Assembly (NCBI RefSeq): GCF_947500045.1
Contig: NZ_CANMQQ010000012.1
Span: 1-64,000 of the forward strand
Length of the DNA stretch: 64,000 nucleotides
DNA from: an uncultured Ruegeria sp.
GTDB taxonomy: Bacteria > Pseudomonadota > Alphaproteobacteria > Rhodobacterales > Rhodobacteraceae
Direction of reading: 5' to 3'
The position numbers were made by a program, and so were the translations under genes. The notes below the pieces were generated by a model. The model had not been told where the DNA came from, made no database searches, and saw only the letters and a list, made by a program, of their open reading frames with translations. How positions within the stretch are numbered: the stretch's first letter is position 1; every line of letters begins with the position of its first letter. Of the stretch, positions 12,000 to 21,300 are shown one piece after another.

Positions 12000-12511
12000 T
12001 GACCGATGAACGCGCCGTTCTGGCCGGAGGCTGCTTTTGGGGCATGCAGGACCTGATCCGCAAATTGCCCGGCGTCTTGCGCACCCGCGTCGGCTATACC
12101 GGGGGTGATCTGCCCAATGCCACCTATCGCAACCATGGCACCCATGCCGAGGGGATCGAGATCTGGTTCAACCCAACTCAGATCACGTATCGAGAACTGT
12201 TGGAGTTCTTCTTCCAGATCCACGACCCTACCACTGTGAACCGTCAGGGCAATGACCGCGGCATGAGCTATCGCTCGGCGATCTACTATGTGGACAACGC
12301 CCAGAAACAGATGGCCGAAGACACAATTGCCGATGTAAATGCCAGCGGTATCTGGCCCGGCAAAGTGGTGACCGAGGTTGAGCCCGTTGGCGATTTCTGG
12401 GAGGCCGAGCCCGAGCATCAGGATTATCTGGAGCGTATCCCCAACGGTTATACCTGCCACTTTCCGCGCGCGGACTGGGTTCTGCCAAAGCGATCCAGCG
12501 CGGCAGAATAA
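11999..12511 (+). CDS. msrA: Peptide-methionine (S)-S-oxide reductase MsrA
   Basis: Reduces the S epimer of methionine sulfoxide. The active-site motif is [12 protein letters not shown] with the catalytic Cys, followed by VGYTGGD and the [13 protein letters not shown] segment expected of MsrA. 170 residues, near the minimal MsrA length. No C-terminal recycling cysteine is visible, so it may use a single Cys or an alternative resolving residue (inference). It shares one base with msrB and is convergent with the hydantoinase-family gene. Confidence 0.95.
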   Translation: MTDERAVLAGGCFWGMQDLIRKLPGVLRTRVGYTGGDLPNATYRNHGTHAEGIEIWFNPTQITYRELLEFFFQIHDPTTVNRQGNDRGMSYRSAIYYVDNAQKQMAEDTIADVNASGIWPGKVVTEVEPVGDFWEAEPEHQDYLERIPNGYTCHFPRADWVLPKRSSAAE

Positions 12512-12518
12512 TAGTTCC

Positions 12519-12538
12519 GGTAGCCCCCCGGGGCTACC
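12519..12538. terminator. Hairpin between convergent msrA and the hydantoinase-family gene
   Basis: Perfect dyad with 9-base arms GGTAGCCCC and GGGGCTACC separated by CC. It overlaps the minus-strand stop codon. There is no T tract on either side, so it may act as a convergent-transcription barrier or 3'-end stabiliser rather than a classical terminator. Confidence 0.45.
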
Positions 12539-14537
12539 CGACCGCTACCCGTGGGCGTCCGCTGGCCTCAACCGTGATCAACGCTTCGACGAATACCTCT
12601 TGCGCTTCGATTTTTGCGGTCCGGATGTCGCGGTCGACTGTTACACGAATATCCTCGGCACCCGCTTCGCGTACGGCACCTTCGGCTTCACCACGCAATA
12701 CTGTTTCCAGGACCTGCAGTGCAGCGTGCGAATCCGAGAAATCTTGCGGCCCTTCCTCCAGATGCACCCGATAGCGACCCTCTGCCGGAGACGTAACTGT
12801 GCCAGATTTGCGCAAGGTCATCCGCCCCACAATCGCACCGATCGCATTTGCAACGCCAGCGTGTTCTGGCAGGATCATATTGCAGCGCAGCCGCATACCT
12901 ACTGCCGGGTAATAGCTCGGCGCTGAGGCTCCCAATCCCACTACATCGACGTTCAACGCTGTATCCAACGCGATCAAGCCTCGATGTTCGGCAAGGCCAC
13001 GATGCGTTAGCACGTGCCTGGCCAATTCCTGCGCTGGAAGCCCGAAACTGTCAGATTCCTCGGCAAAAGCAGTCTCTAACAAAGTCAATGAGGTCTGTTC
13101 GGTCAATTGATCCACGATCATATGCGCCAGAGCCTCAGGCGATTTCGCTAACTGCTCACCAGATCCCACCCGCTTGCGCGCCATCAGCTGCAACGCCTTT
13201 TGCGCCGCCTCACCGTCCCAGTCATCCAGTCGTTCAAGAACATGGCTGGCATCCGATGGCGTAACGCCAGACACCTGCACAACTCCACGATCTACCAGGC
13301 GGGTCAGCGCGCCGTTTTCCATGCGCGTTTGCAACAGTTTGTTCAGCGCCAAAACCCCATCGCCCAGCCGGGCCAGTAAGGCAGCTTCACGAGGGCTCAC
13401 ACCCTCGACAGGGATACCGGGCACCCGTCGTGCGAAACGGGTATCATGCTCGCCAACAGTCGGCGCGCGCAATTGTTCATCCAATCCAGCGTGAACCACC
13501 TCCGGCGCTTCGGACGCGATCAATGAAACCGGAAGCACCCGACGCGGGCCAAGAAAAACACCGCCCCCCAACCCTTCGGTCAAGACATGCACCTGGCTGT
13601 CTCCGCCAAGGCCGTGGGTCCGCATCGCGACGGCCTCGACCATGGTGCGAAAACCGCCAACCCGAGCGCCTACAGGATCGATAGCAGGCCTACCTTCTCG
13701 GATCAAAGCCACATCGGTGGTCGTACCACCAATGTCCGAGACCAAAGCGTTTTCGGCACCAGTCAGCCAACGCGCGCCAACAATCGACGCAGCCGGTCCG
13801 CTGAGAATTGTCTCGATTGGCCGCGCACGCGCTTGTTCGGCACTCATTAACGCCCCGTCCCCGCGCACCACCATCATCGGCGCCGAGATACCCAGCTCTT
13901 GCAACTGGTCCTGCGCCCGCCCGATCAACCGATCAATCATGCCAATCAGCCGCGCATTCAACACCGCAGTCACAGCCCGCTTGGGCCCATTCAATTTAGC
14001 CGACAAATGATGCGAGCATGTCACTGGAATATTGGTTCTTTCAGCAATCACGCGTGCCACTTCCAGTTCATGCGCCGGGTTTCGCGTGGCGAACTGCGCC
14101 GCGACCGCATAACCCGATACCCCTTCATGAGAGCCTAAAAAAGCCTCAAGCGCGGCAATATCCAACGATTCTTTCTCGCCACCCGCATGATTGTGCCCCC
14201 CTGCCAAAACCAACGCAGGGTCACCTTTCAGCGCATCCCGCAACCCGTGCTTTTCAAGATCACCTTCTCGAAACCCGACATAGATCAGCGCAATACGCCC
14301 GCCCTGCCCCTCGACCAGCGCGTTGGTGGCCAATGTGGTCGATAGCGATGCTAACCCGATCTGATCAGGCGCAATCTGGGCTTCTTCCAGCACAGCCGAG
14401 ATCGCCCGACCCACACCAATCGCCAAATCCGCCCGAGTGGTCAGGGACTTGGCCGAGGCAATAACCTCGCGCTCATCCCGGACCAACACCGCATCTGTGT
14501 AGGTTCCGCCCGTATCTACCCCCAAAGCCAGCGCCAT
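12534..14537 (-). CDS. Hydantoinase/oxoprolinase family protein (HyuA-like)
   Basis: 667-residue ASKHA-type protein of the hydantoinase A/5-oxoprolinase group, which couples ATP hydrolysis to opening of cyclic amides or to acetone/acetophenone carboxylation. The N-terminal phosphate-binding loop LGVDTGGTYTDAVLV and ASLSTTLATNALVEG are characteristic. A second nucleotide-binding region is VSDIGGTTTDVALIREG, and MRTHGLGGDSQVHV is the conserved metal-associated motif. The ATG at 14537 follows GGAGGA. No HyuB partner is adjacent, unlike many systems, so it may be a stand-alone member or have a distant partner. Substrate unknown. Confidence 0.85.
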   Translation of the reverse strand: MALALGVDTGGTYTDAVLVRDEREVIASAKSLTTRADLAIGVGRAISAVLEEAQIAPDQIGLASLSTTLATNALVEGQGGRIALIYVGFREGDLEKHGLRDALKGDPALVLAGGHNHAGGEKESLDIAALEAFLGSHEGVSGYAVAAQFATRNPAHELEVARVIAERTNIPVTCSHHLSAKLNGPKRAVTAVLNARLIGMIDRLIGRAQDQLQELGISAPMMVVRGDGALMSAEQARARPIETILSGPAASIVGARWLTGAENALVSDIGGTTTDVALIREGRPAIDPVGARVGGFRTMVEAVAMRTHGLGGDSQVHVLTEGLGGGVFLGPRRVLPVSLIASEAPEVVHAGLDEQLRAPTVGEHDTRFARRVPGIPVEGVSPREAALLARLGDGVLALNKLLQTRMENGALTRLVDRGVVQVSGVTPSDASHVLERLDDWDGEAAQKALQLMARKRVGSGEQLAKSPEALAHMIVDQLTEQTSLTLLETAFAEESDSFGLPAQELARHVLTHRGLAEHRGLIALDTALNVDVVGLGASAPSYYPAVGMRLRCNMILPEHAGVANAIGAIVGRMTLRKSGTVTSPAEGRYRVHLEEGPQDFSDSHAALQVLETVLRGEAEGAVREAGAEDIRVTVDRDIRTAKIEAQEVFVEALITVEASGRPRVAVG

Positions 14538-14598
14538 CGGCTCCTCCATCCGTTCGCAGAATCGGGTGTAGCGTTTTCACACGGCGCGTCCAGCCCGT

Positions 14599-15636
14599 TT
14601 ACGACAACCTATCGACCGCCCAGCGCGCAGCATCGGCTACAGTCTGATCAGGATCCTCGGTCAAATTCTGCGCGACAGGAAGCAAAGAGGTTTGCGCGGA
14701 ATTCCCAATCGCATAAAGCACATTGCGAACAAACCGATCCCGCCCGATCCGCTTGATGGGCGAACCGGAAAACATCGCACGAAACGCCGTATCATCCAGC
14801 ACCGCCAAATCTGCAAGTGCAGGCGCTTTCAATTCGTCCCGCGCCGCATAGCGAAGATCGCTGGCCGCAACCGCAAACTTGTTCCACGGACACGCGGCAA
14901 GACAATCATCGCAGCCATATATCCGGTTGCCCAGCAGAGCCCGCAAATCTTCATCAACCGGGCCCTTATGCTCGATGGTCAAATATGAAATGCAGCGCCG
15001 CGCATCCAACTGATACGGCGCCGGGAACGCATCCGTCGGACAGGCGGTCAAACAAGCCCTACATGATCCACAATGATCAACCTCAGCGCCATCTACGGGC
15101 AAGTCCAATGTCGTAAAAACAGAGCCTAAGAAGGCCCAGTTTCCCCAATCCTGGCTGACCAGATTGGTATGCTTGCCCTGCCAGCCCAACCCGGCCGCGT
15201 GGCCCAGTGCCTTCTCTGGCACAGGCGCAGTGTCTACAAACACCTTCACCTCGCCCCCACCCTTGGCAATGAGCCAGCGCGCCAGTCGTTTCAGGCGCTT
15301 CTTGACCAGATCATGATAATCCTTGTTCTGCGCATAAACCGAAATCGCCCCTAATTCAGGATGCGCCAACACCTCTGTCGGATCATGTTCGGGCGTGTAG
15401 CTCTCGGCCAGCATGATCACGGATCGCGCCTCTGGCCACAGCACTGATGGATCGCCCCGCCAATGGCTCCGCTCGGCCATCCAGGCCATTTGTCCATGAA
15501 ACCCGGCGTTCAGAAACGCCTCCAACCGTTCGGGAACCTGCGGCACATCCCATGGGCGGCATACCCGGCACGCGACGAACCCCTCTGTCAGGGCCTGCTC
15601 CACCAACTGCTCTTTTAGATCCAATCCGCTCTTCAT
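14599..15636 (-). CDS. queG: Epoxyqueuosine reductase QueG
   Basis: Cobalamin-dependent iron-sulfur enzyme that converts epoxyqueuosine to queuosine in tRNA. Two 4Fe-4S cluster motifs are visible: [12 protein letters not shown] and [11 protein letters not shown]. The N-terminal segment [23 protein letters not shown] and [20 protein letters not shown] match the family. A short C-terminal HEAT-like tail ([11 protein letters not shown]...) is present as in many QueG. I prefer the ATG at 15636 (345 residues) since the frame extending to 15672 has no Shine-Dalgarno site. It lies downstream of the GST gene on the same strand. Confidence 0.93.
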   Translation of the reverse strand: MKSGLDLKEQLVEQALTEGFVACRVCRPWDVPQVPERLEAFLNAGFHGQMAWMAERSHWRGDPSVLWPEARSVIMLAESYTPEHDPTEVLAHPELGAISVYAQNKDYHDLVKKRLKRLARWLIAKGGGEVKVFVDTAPVPEKALGHAAGLGWQGKHTNLVSQDWGNWAFLGSVFTTLDLPVDGAEVDHCGSCRACLTACPTDAFPAPYQLDARRCISYLTIEHKGPVDEDLRALLGNRIYGCDDCLAACPWNKFAVAASDLRYAARDELKAPALADLAVLDDTAFRAMFSGSPIKRIGRDRFVRNVLYAIGNSAQTSLLPVAQNLTEDPDQTVADAARWAVDRLS

Positions 15637-15679
15637 CTGGCCACAAATACCTTCGGGGGTGAATTGGCCCATAGGGCCA

Positions 15680-15702
15680 AGAGGGGGCAGACAGCCCCCT
15701 TT
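15680..15702 (-). terminator. Hairpin between the GST gene and queG
   Basis: On the minus strand a 7-bp stem AGGGGGC/GCCCCCT, extended by an A-T pair and a wobble, closes a 5-base loop and is followed by CTT. It falls between the GST stop and the queG start, so it may terminate or attenuate readthrough. Confidence 0.5.
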
Positions 15703-15714
15703 ACGCCCACCTTA

Positions 15715-16380
15715 TCAGAAATCCAGATCCGCGTAGTGCGGCGGCGGCCGAAATCCCGAAATCTGATCCGCCAAAATTGACCTGAACGCCGGACGAGACT
15801 TGATCTTGGCATACCAGTCCTTCACCGCCGCGCTGCGATTCCAATCCACGTCCGAGATATAATCCAACGCCGACAGATGCGCTGCGGCAGCAAAATCAGC
15901 CAACGTCATCTGATCGCCGGCAAGCCAGCGGCGATGGTCCAGCAGCCAGGCCATATAATCCAGATGATACTTGATCGCCCGCGCGCCTTCCTTGATGTTT
16001 TTGCTGTCCGGATAACCCTGCCCGATCACTTTCTTGTTCACCCGCTCATACAGCAGCTTTGAAGTGACCTCATGATGGAACTTATCGTCGAACCAACCAA
16101 CAAGGCGCCTGACTTCATAGCGTGCCTCGGGCTTTTTGGGCATCAAAGGTGGCTCTGGACGGGTTTCTTCGATATATTCACAGATCGCGACGCTTTCTGC
16201 CATGATCTGACCATCCAGTCGCAACACCGGTACCTTGCCAGCGGGGTTTCGTCTCAGAAAATCCGGATCCTGTTCCCAATATCGTTCTTCGACCAGTTCA
16301 ACCTCTATCTTCTTTTCAGCCAAAGACAGGCGAACCTTGCGGCAATAGGGTGAGAGGGGAACGTGAAACAGACGCGCCAT
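15715..16380 (-). CDS. Glutathione S-transferase family protein
   Basis: 221-residue GST with an N-terminal thioredoxin-fold domain (HVPLSPYCRKVRLSLAEKK, then GKVPVLRLDGQIMAESVAIC with the cis-Pro and the Glu-Ser glutathione contact) and an all-helical C-terminal domain with MTLADFAAAAHLSAL near residue 170. The SPYCRK motif resembles redox or isomerase-type GSTs rather than classical conjugating enzymes. The start at 16380 has GGAAG close upstream; the open frame extends 29 codons further into mtgA and is rejected. Substrate unknown. Confidence 0.88.
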   Translation of the reverse strand: MARLFHVPLSPYCRKVRLSLAEKKIEVELVEERYWEQDPDFLRRNPAGKVPVLRLDGQIMAESVAICEYIEETRPEPPLMPKKPEARYEVRRLVGWFDDKFHHEVTSKLLYERVNKKVIGQGYPDSKNIKEGARAIKYHLDYMAWLLDHRRWLAGDQMTLADFAAAAHLSALDYISDVDWNRSAAVKDWYAKIKSRPAFRSILADQISGFRPPPHYADLDF

Positions 16381-16438
16381 GGGCTTCCAATCGAACCAGA
16401 GAGTACCCTTCAGCTTTAGCCTCTGAGGGGCTTGGGTT

Positions 16439-17179
16439 TCAATCCTCGAAACACGCGGCGCGCCCATCTGCGCGGATGGTGGCCGCCCCGTCCAGAATCG
16501 AGGCCGCGCGCCTGCGGGTTCGGGCAGAGGGATCTGTAACCGACCTTTTGCGCGGTGACGGGAGAATTGCCGCCAATCGCGCCGCCTGTACCGGGGACAT
16601 CTTCGCCGCGCTTACCCCGTAATATTTCTGTGCAGCCGCCTCTACCCCGAACACCCCCTGCCCGGTCTCTGCCACGTTCAGATAAACCTCAAGGATGCGT
16701 TGTTTGCTCCAGACGATTTCGACAATTGGGGTTATCGAAGTTTCAAGCGCCTTGCGTACCCAGCTCCGCCCCTGCCAGAGGAAGACATTCTTCACCACCT
16801 GCTGTGTTATGGTCGAAGCCCCACGAGAGCTTCCGTCTTCCAGCGCGTCCCGGATGGCTTCGACATCGAATCCCCAATGCAGGCAAAAATTCGCATCCTC
16901 GGCCGCCACTGCGGATCGCGCCATGACCGGAGAGATCTCTTCAATCGAGACCCAGTCGCGCTCGACCTTTCCCAGCCGCCGCCATTCCGACCAGATTGTA
17001 TGTGTAATCGGAGGATTCACGACCGCGTAAATCAGGATCAACGCCAAAAACACAGCGACAATACCCAGAACAACACGCAGAACCCATCGCCGAATCCGCG
17101 CGATGAGACCTGTTGATTTTTTTGACCTGGACGCCTTGTTTTTCTTACCGCGTGAATTGCGCGCTGCCTTCTTTGCCAT
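16439..17179 (-). CDS. mtgA: Monofunctional peptidoglycan transglycosylase MtgA
   Basis: GT51-family enzyme that polymerises lipid II into glycan strands at the outer face of the inner membrane. A very basic N-terminus (about 25 residues rich in Lys/Arg/Ser) precedes one membrane helix (about residues 32-52). The catalytic Glu is in AAEDANFCLHWGFD, and STITQQVVKNVFLW and EIVWSKQRILEVYLN are the following GT51 motifs. No transpeptidase domain follows, hence monofunctional. 246 residues. Confidence 0.95.
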   Translation of the reverse strand: MAKKAARNSRGKKNKASRSKKSTGLIARIRRWVLRVVLGIVAVFLALILIYAVVNPPITHTIWSEWRRLGKVERDWVSIEEISPVMARSAVAAEDANFCLHWGFDVEAIRDALEDGSSRGASTITQQVVKNVFLWQGRSWVRKALETSITPIVEIVWSKQRILEVYLNVAETGQGVFGVEAAAQKYYGVSAAKMSPVQAARLAAILPSPRKRSVTDPSARTRRRAASILDGAATIRADGRAACFED

Positions 17180-17217
17180 GCCTTGCTATACGCCGCACCG
17201 GGCGCCTTTGAAACGGA

Positions 17218-18168
17218 TTATTTTGCCAGCATCCGCCCGTCGCGTGGTCGAATAACTGGACGCACTGTTTTGATGGCTGCGTCGCCACGCGCCTTCAACT
17301 CTGGGAACAACGCGTAAATCTCTGCCTGAGTGCGTCGTTCGGACCGCGTTAATGCATGGCCCGGATAATAGCTTTCGCTTTTGGCACCGTTGGCAACCAC
17401 GATCTCATGTCGTCTGAACAGAAGATGGATGTATTCCACCTCTCCGCCTTCGACACGCGTCACCGTTTTTCCGTTCACAAGGCAATGTGCGGCGATCAAA
17501 ACCTCGTCATGGCCATAGAGATACGGCGCGCGCCAATCGTCGATCAACATCCGATGCTGAGGGGAAACCAGCAGTGGCTGGGTCAGCCCGAACATTCCAG
17601 ATTCGAACCTGATCGGGGCAAACTTTCCTGTGGCGGCAACCGACTTGCGCCCGATCCAAAGCAAGGGTTTTGCTCCGCTATCGGCAGTTGTCACCAGATC
17701 CCCGGGCTTGAGGTCCTCGATCAAACGAGGGCCATCAGGTGTCGCGATCAGCGTACCAGGAGTAAAACAGGGTGGCCCAAGATCGCCATTGTCGATGTCG
17801 ACCGAGCCAAAGGACCCACCGTTATCGCTGAAATCGGTGACAGAGGAAGACACGAACGTGCCTTGCTGCAGAACCGATCCATCGGTGGGTGTAAATACTT
17901 CCCGCCCGTCGGCAAGATAGAACGTGACGCCGGTATAAGTGACCTCGGTGCCGTCCGGCAGTTCGATCGTAACAACATCATCAAAGTAGGACGCGGTGAT
18001 ATCGGACCCATCGACAGAGTCATCGTTCAACCGGTTGATCAGGTCATCGTCGTTCTGATCGACGATGTCAAAAACCTCAACGTTCAGTGTGGTTCCGACC
18101 ACTGTACCGTTCGCCCCAGGATTCGCTGGGTCGAGCACAAAAAACTGGTCCGTATGGGTCGTAGGCAC
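17218..18168 (-). CDS. Hint-domain (Hedgehog/intein-type) protein
   Basis: 316-residue protein with an acidic, Asp/Asn/Gly-rich N-terminal part (residues 1-130) and a Hint_2-type domain beginning at Cys134 (CFTPGTLIATPDGPRLIEDL). PQHRMLID and the C-terminal GGEVEYIHLLFRRHEIVVANG are typical of the roseobacterial Hint family. The Cys at the block A start is compatible with self-processing, but no downstream extein is present. The best start is GTG at 18168 with GGAG 7 bases upstream, giving PTTHTDQFFVLDPANP, a common opening in this family. No Sec signal is seen; related proteins are thought to leave by type I secretion (inference). Confidence 0.82.
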   Translation of the reverse strand: MPTTHTDQFFVLDPANPGANGTVVGTTLNVEVFDIVDQNDDDLINRLNDDSVDGSDITASYFDDVVTIELPDGTEVTYTGVTFYLADGREVFTPTDGSVLQQGTFVSSSVTDFSDNGGSFGSVDIDNGDLGPPCFTPGTLIATPDGPRLIEDLKPGDLVTTADSGAKPLLWIGRKSVAATGKFAPIRFESGMFGLTQPLLVSPQHRMLIDDWRAPYLYGHDEVLIAAHCLVNGKTVTRVEGGEVEYIHLLFRRHEIVVANGAKSESYYPGHALTRSERRTQAEIYALFPELKARGDAAIKTVRPVIRPRDGRMLAK

Positions 18169-18316
18169 CTGATAACTCCGCTTCACTCATATCGACAGGA
18201 TTGCAGAATGCCTGCATTTCCCGAACAAACTATGACCAAAGCTAGGAGTTTTCCGCCCGGGCGAGCAAGAACTTGCCTCAATATGTACGTGCTTAATGAA
18301 GCCCTGCGTGTCATTT

Positions 18317-18339
18317 AAAACACGCAAGGTCAGTGTTTT
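18317..18339 (-). terminator. Weak hairpin downstream of gltB
   Basis: Arms AAAACAC and GTGTTTT enclose 9 bases. It sits 15 bases past the gltB stop. A continuous T run beyond the stem is lacking, so it is only a candidate terminator. Confidence 0.35.
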
Positions 18340-18353
18340 GTCCGTATTAGTGC

Positions 18354-21300
18354 CTATTCAGCGGGCACAGCTGCTGCTTCGGATGTCAAAGGATGGCTGA
18401 GGTTATTCAGCATCTCCTTTGGACAAACCTGCAGGAAATGGCGTTTTTCAACTTCCCAATGCTGCAGGATATCCAAGGCTTTGCGGCTGTTTGTCTCCTC
18501 GGCGTGACGTTCGATCAGTGACTTCAGTTGATCGACCCAATGGTCAACGGTCATTGGACATGTCACCAGCGTTTCCAGATTCATCAACGCCTCGGCCTTG
18601 CCGTCGGGGTTATACAGATAGGCCATACCCCCCGTCATCCCAGCACCGAAATTGGCACCGATTTCCCCAAGGATCACCGCAACGCCTCCGGTCATGTATT
18701 CACACCCGTTCGAGCCGCAGCCCTCGACGACAACACTGGCACCCGAGTTGCGCACTGCAAACCGCTCACCCGCGCGGCCGGCCGCGAACAGGTGGCCGTC
18801 GGTAGCGCCATACAGAACCGTGTTGCCGATAATGGTATTGTCATCTGCCTTGAGCGGGCTCACCTGAGGAGGACGCACAACAATCGTACCGCCCGACAAT
18901 CCCTTGCCGACATAGTCGTTCGCATCGCCCGACACCTCTAGCTTAAGCCCCGGAGCGGCAAACGCCCCCAGCGATTGACCTGCCGAACCTTGCAATTTCA
19001 CGTGCAAATGATCGTCCTGGAACGTATTCCGCATCCCGAAATTCTGCACGATATGGCTGGACACGCGTGTGCCCACGGTTCGGTGCGTGTTCTGAACGGC
19101 ATAAGACAGCTGCATCTTCTCACCGTCTTTCAGGAACCGCGCCGCGTCTCGGACAATTTCGGCGTCCAACGTATCCGGCACTGCGTTGCGATCCTTGTCG
19201 CGGTCATAGACGATGTCGTGTGCCCCATCGACAGTGATCAGTAGCGGGTTCAGGTCCAGATCATCCAGGTTGGCAGACCCACGGCTGACCTGAGCCAGCA
19301 GATCGGCACGGCCGATGATTTCGTCGATAGAACGCGCACCGAGGCTAGCCAGCAACTCGCGCACTTCCTGCGCGTAGAAGGTGATCAGGTTGACGACCTT
19401 GTCCGCGTTACCGGTGAACTTGGCGCGCAGGGATTCATCCTGAGTGCATACGCCAACCGGGCAGGTGTTCGACTGGCACTGGCGCACCATGATGCAACCC
19501 ATGGCGATCAAAGCGGCTGTGCCGATGCCGTATTCCTCGGCCCCCATCATCGCGGCCATGACGATATCACGCCCGGTACGCAACCCACCATCTGTGCGCA
19601 GGGTCACCCGGCCACGCAGGTTGTTCATCGCCAGAACCTGATGCGCCTCGGTCAGACCCATCTCCCACGGCAGACCGGCGTATTTGATGCTGGTGGCGGG
19701 TGAGGCACCTGTACCGCCATTGTGACCCGAAATAAGGATAATATCTGCTTTGGCCTTGGCCACGCCGGCCGCAATTGTGCCAACGCCCGAGGACGCCACC
19801 AGTTTCACCGTCACCTTGCAGCGCGGGTTGATCTGCTTGAGGTCATAGATCAACTGCGCCAAATCCTCGATCGAGTAAATGTCGTGGTGCGGCGGTGGCG
19901 AGATCAGTGTCACGCCTTTTGTGGAATGGCGTAGGCGCGCGATCAGGTCAGTGACCTTCATGCCCGGCAACTGCCCACCTTCACCGGGTTTCGCACCCTG
20001 GGCAACCTTGATCTCCAGCTCTTCACACTGGTTCAGATATTCGGCAGTTACACCGAACCGGCCCGAGGCCACCTGTTTGATCTTAGCCGATGGGTTGTCG
20101 CCATTGGGCTCGGGCACGAAATGCGCGGGGTCTTCACCACCTTCGCCCGAGTCGGATTTAGCACCGATCCGGTTCATCGCGACGTTCAGCGTCTTGTGCG
20201 CCTCGGGGCTCAGCGCGCCCAGCGACATACCAGGGGTCACGAACCGCTTGCGGATCGAGGTGATGGATTCCACCTCTTCAATCGGCACCGGCTTACCCAA
20301 TGGTTTGAAATCCATCAGATCACGCAGATGGATCGGCGGGTTCGACTGCATTTTGGCTGAATACTGTTTCCAAAGCTCATACGAGGCTCTGTTACAGGCC
20401 ATTTGCATCATGTGCATCGAGGTCGCTTCCCACGCATGGGTCTCACCGGACATGCGTGCCTTGTAGAAACCACCGATCGGCAGCACGTCCAAACCGCTGT
20501 CCCAACCCTTGGCGTGGATCTCTTCCAGCTTGGTCTGGATACCGGTCACGCCGATACCAGAGATACGGCTGGTCATGCCGGGGAAATACTCGGCCACCAT
20601 CGCTCGGCTGAGGCCAACGGCCTCAAAGTTCAGACCACCGCGATAGGACGAGATTACCGAAATCCCCATCTTGGCCATGATCTTCAACAAGCCCTGATCA
20701 ATGGCTTCGCGGTAGCGGGCGATGTTTTCGGTCAATGTGCCATCCAACAGGTCGCGATCAATCCGATCAGCAATCGAATCTTCGGCCAGATAGGCGTTGA
20801 CTACAGTGGCGCCACAACCGATCAGAACGGCAAAATAATGTGGATCAACACATTCCGCCGACCGCACATTCAACGAGCAGAAAGTCCGCAAGCCCTGACG
20901 CGTCAGGTGCGAGTGAACCGCACTGGTTGCAAGGATCATCGGCATCGCCACACGCCCATCGCCCGAACGCATGTCCGTAAGAACCAAATGCCCGGCGCCC
21001 GAGCGCACTGCTTCTTCTGATTCGGCTCTAACACGGGCCAATGCAGCACCCAACGCACCTTGTCCCGGTTCGAAACTGCAATCAATCTCAACCAATGGTG
21101 CGTCAAAGCTTTCGACCAGCTTGTCCCACTGCGCGTTGCCGACAAAGGGGCTTTCCAGAACCACGATCTCGGTCTGGCTGCTGTCCTCGTCCAACACGTT
21201 CTTCAGGTTTCCAAACCGTGTTTTCAGCGACATCACGCGATATTCGCGCAAACTGTCGATGGGTGGGTTCGTCACCTGACTGAAGTTCTGGCGGAAGAAA

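Noticed and set aside
17356..18318. Plus-strand reading frame of 320 codons opposite the Hint-domain gene
   Set aside because: It is antisense to a gene with clear family motifs and shows only low-complexity composition without motifs.
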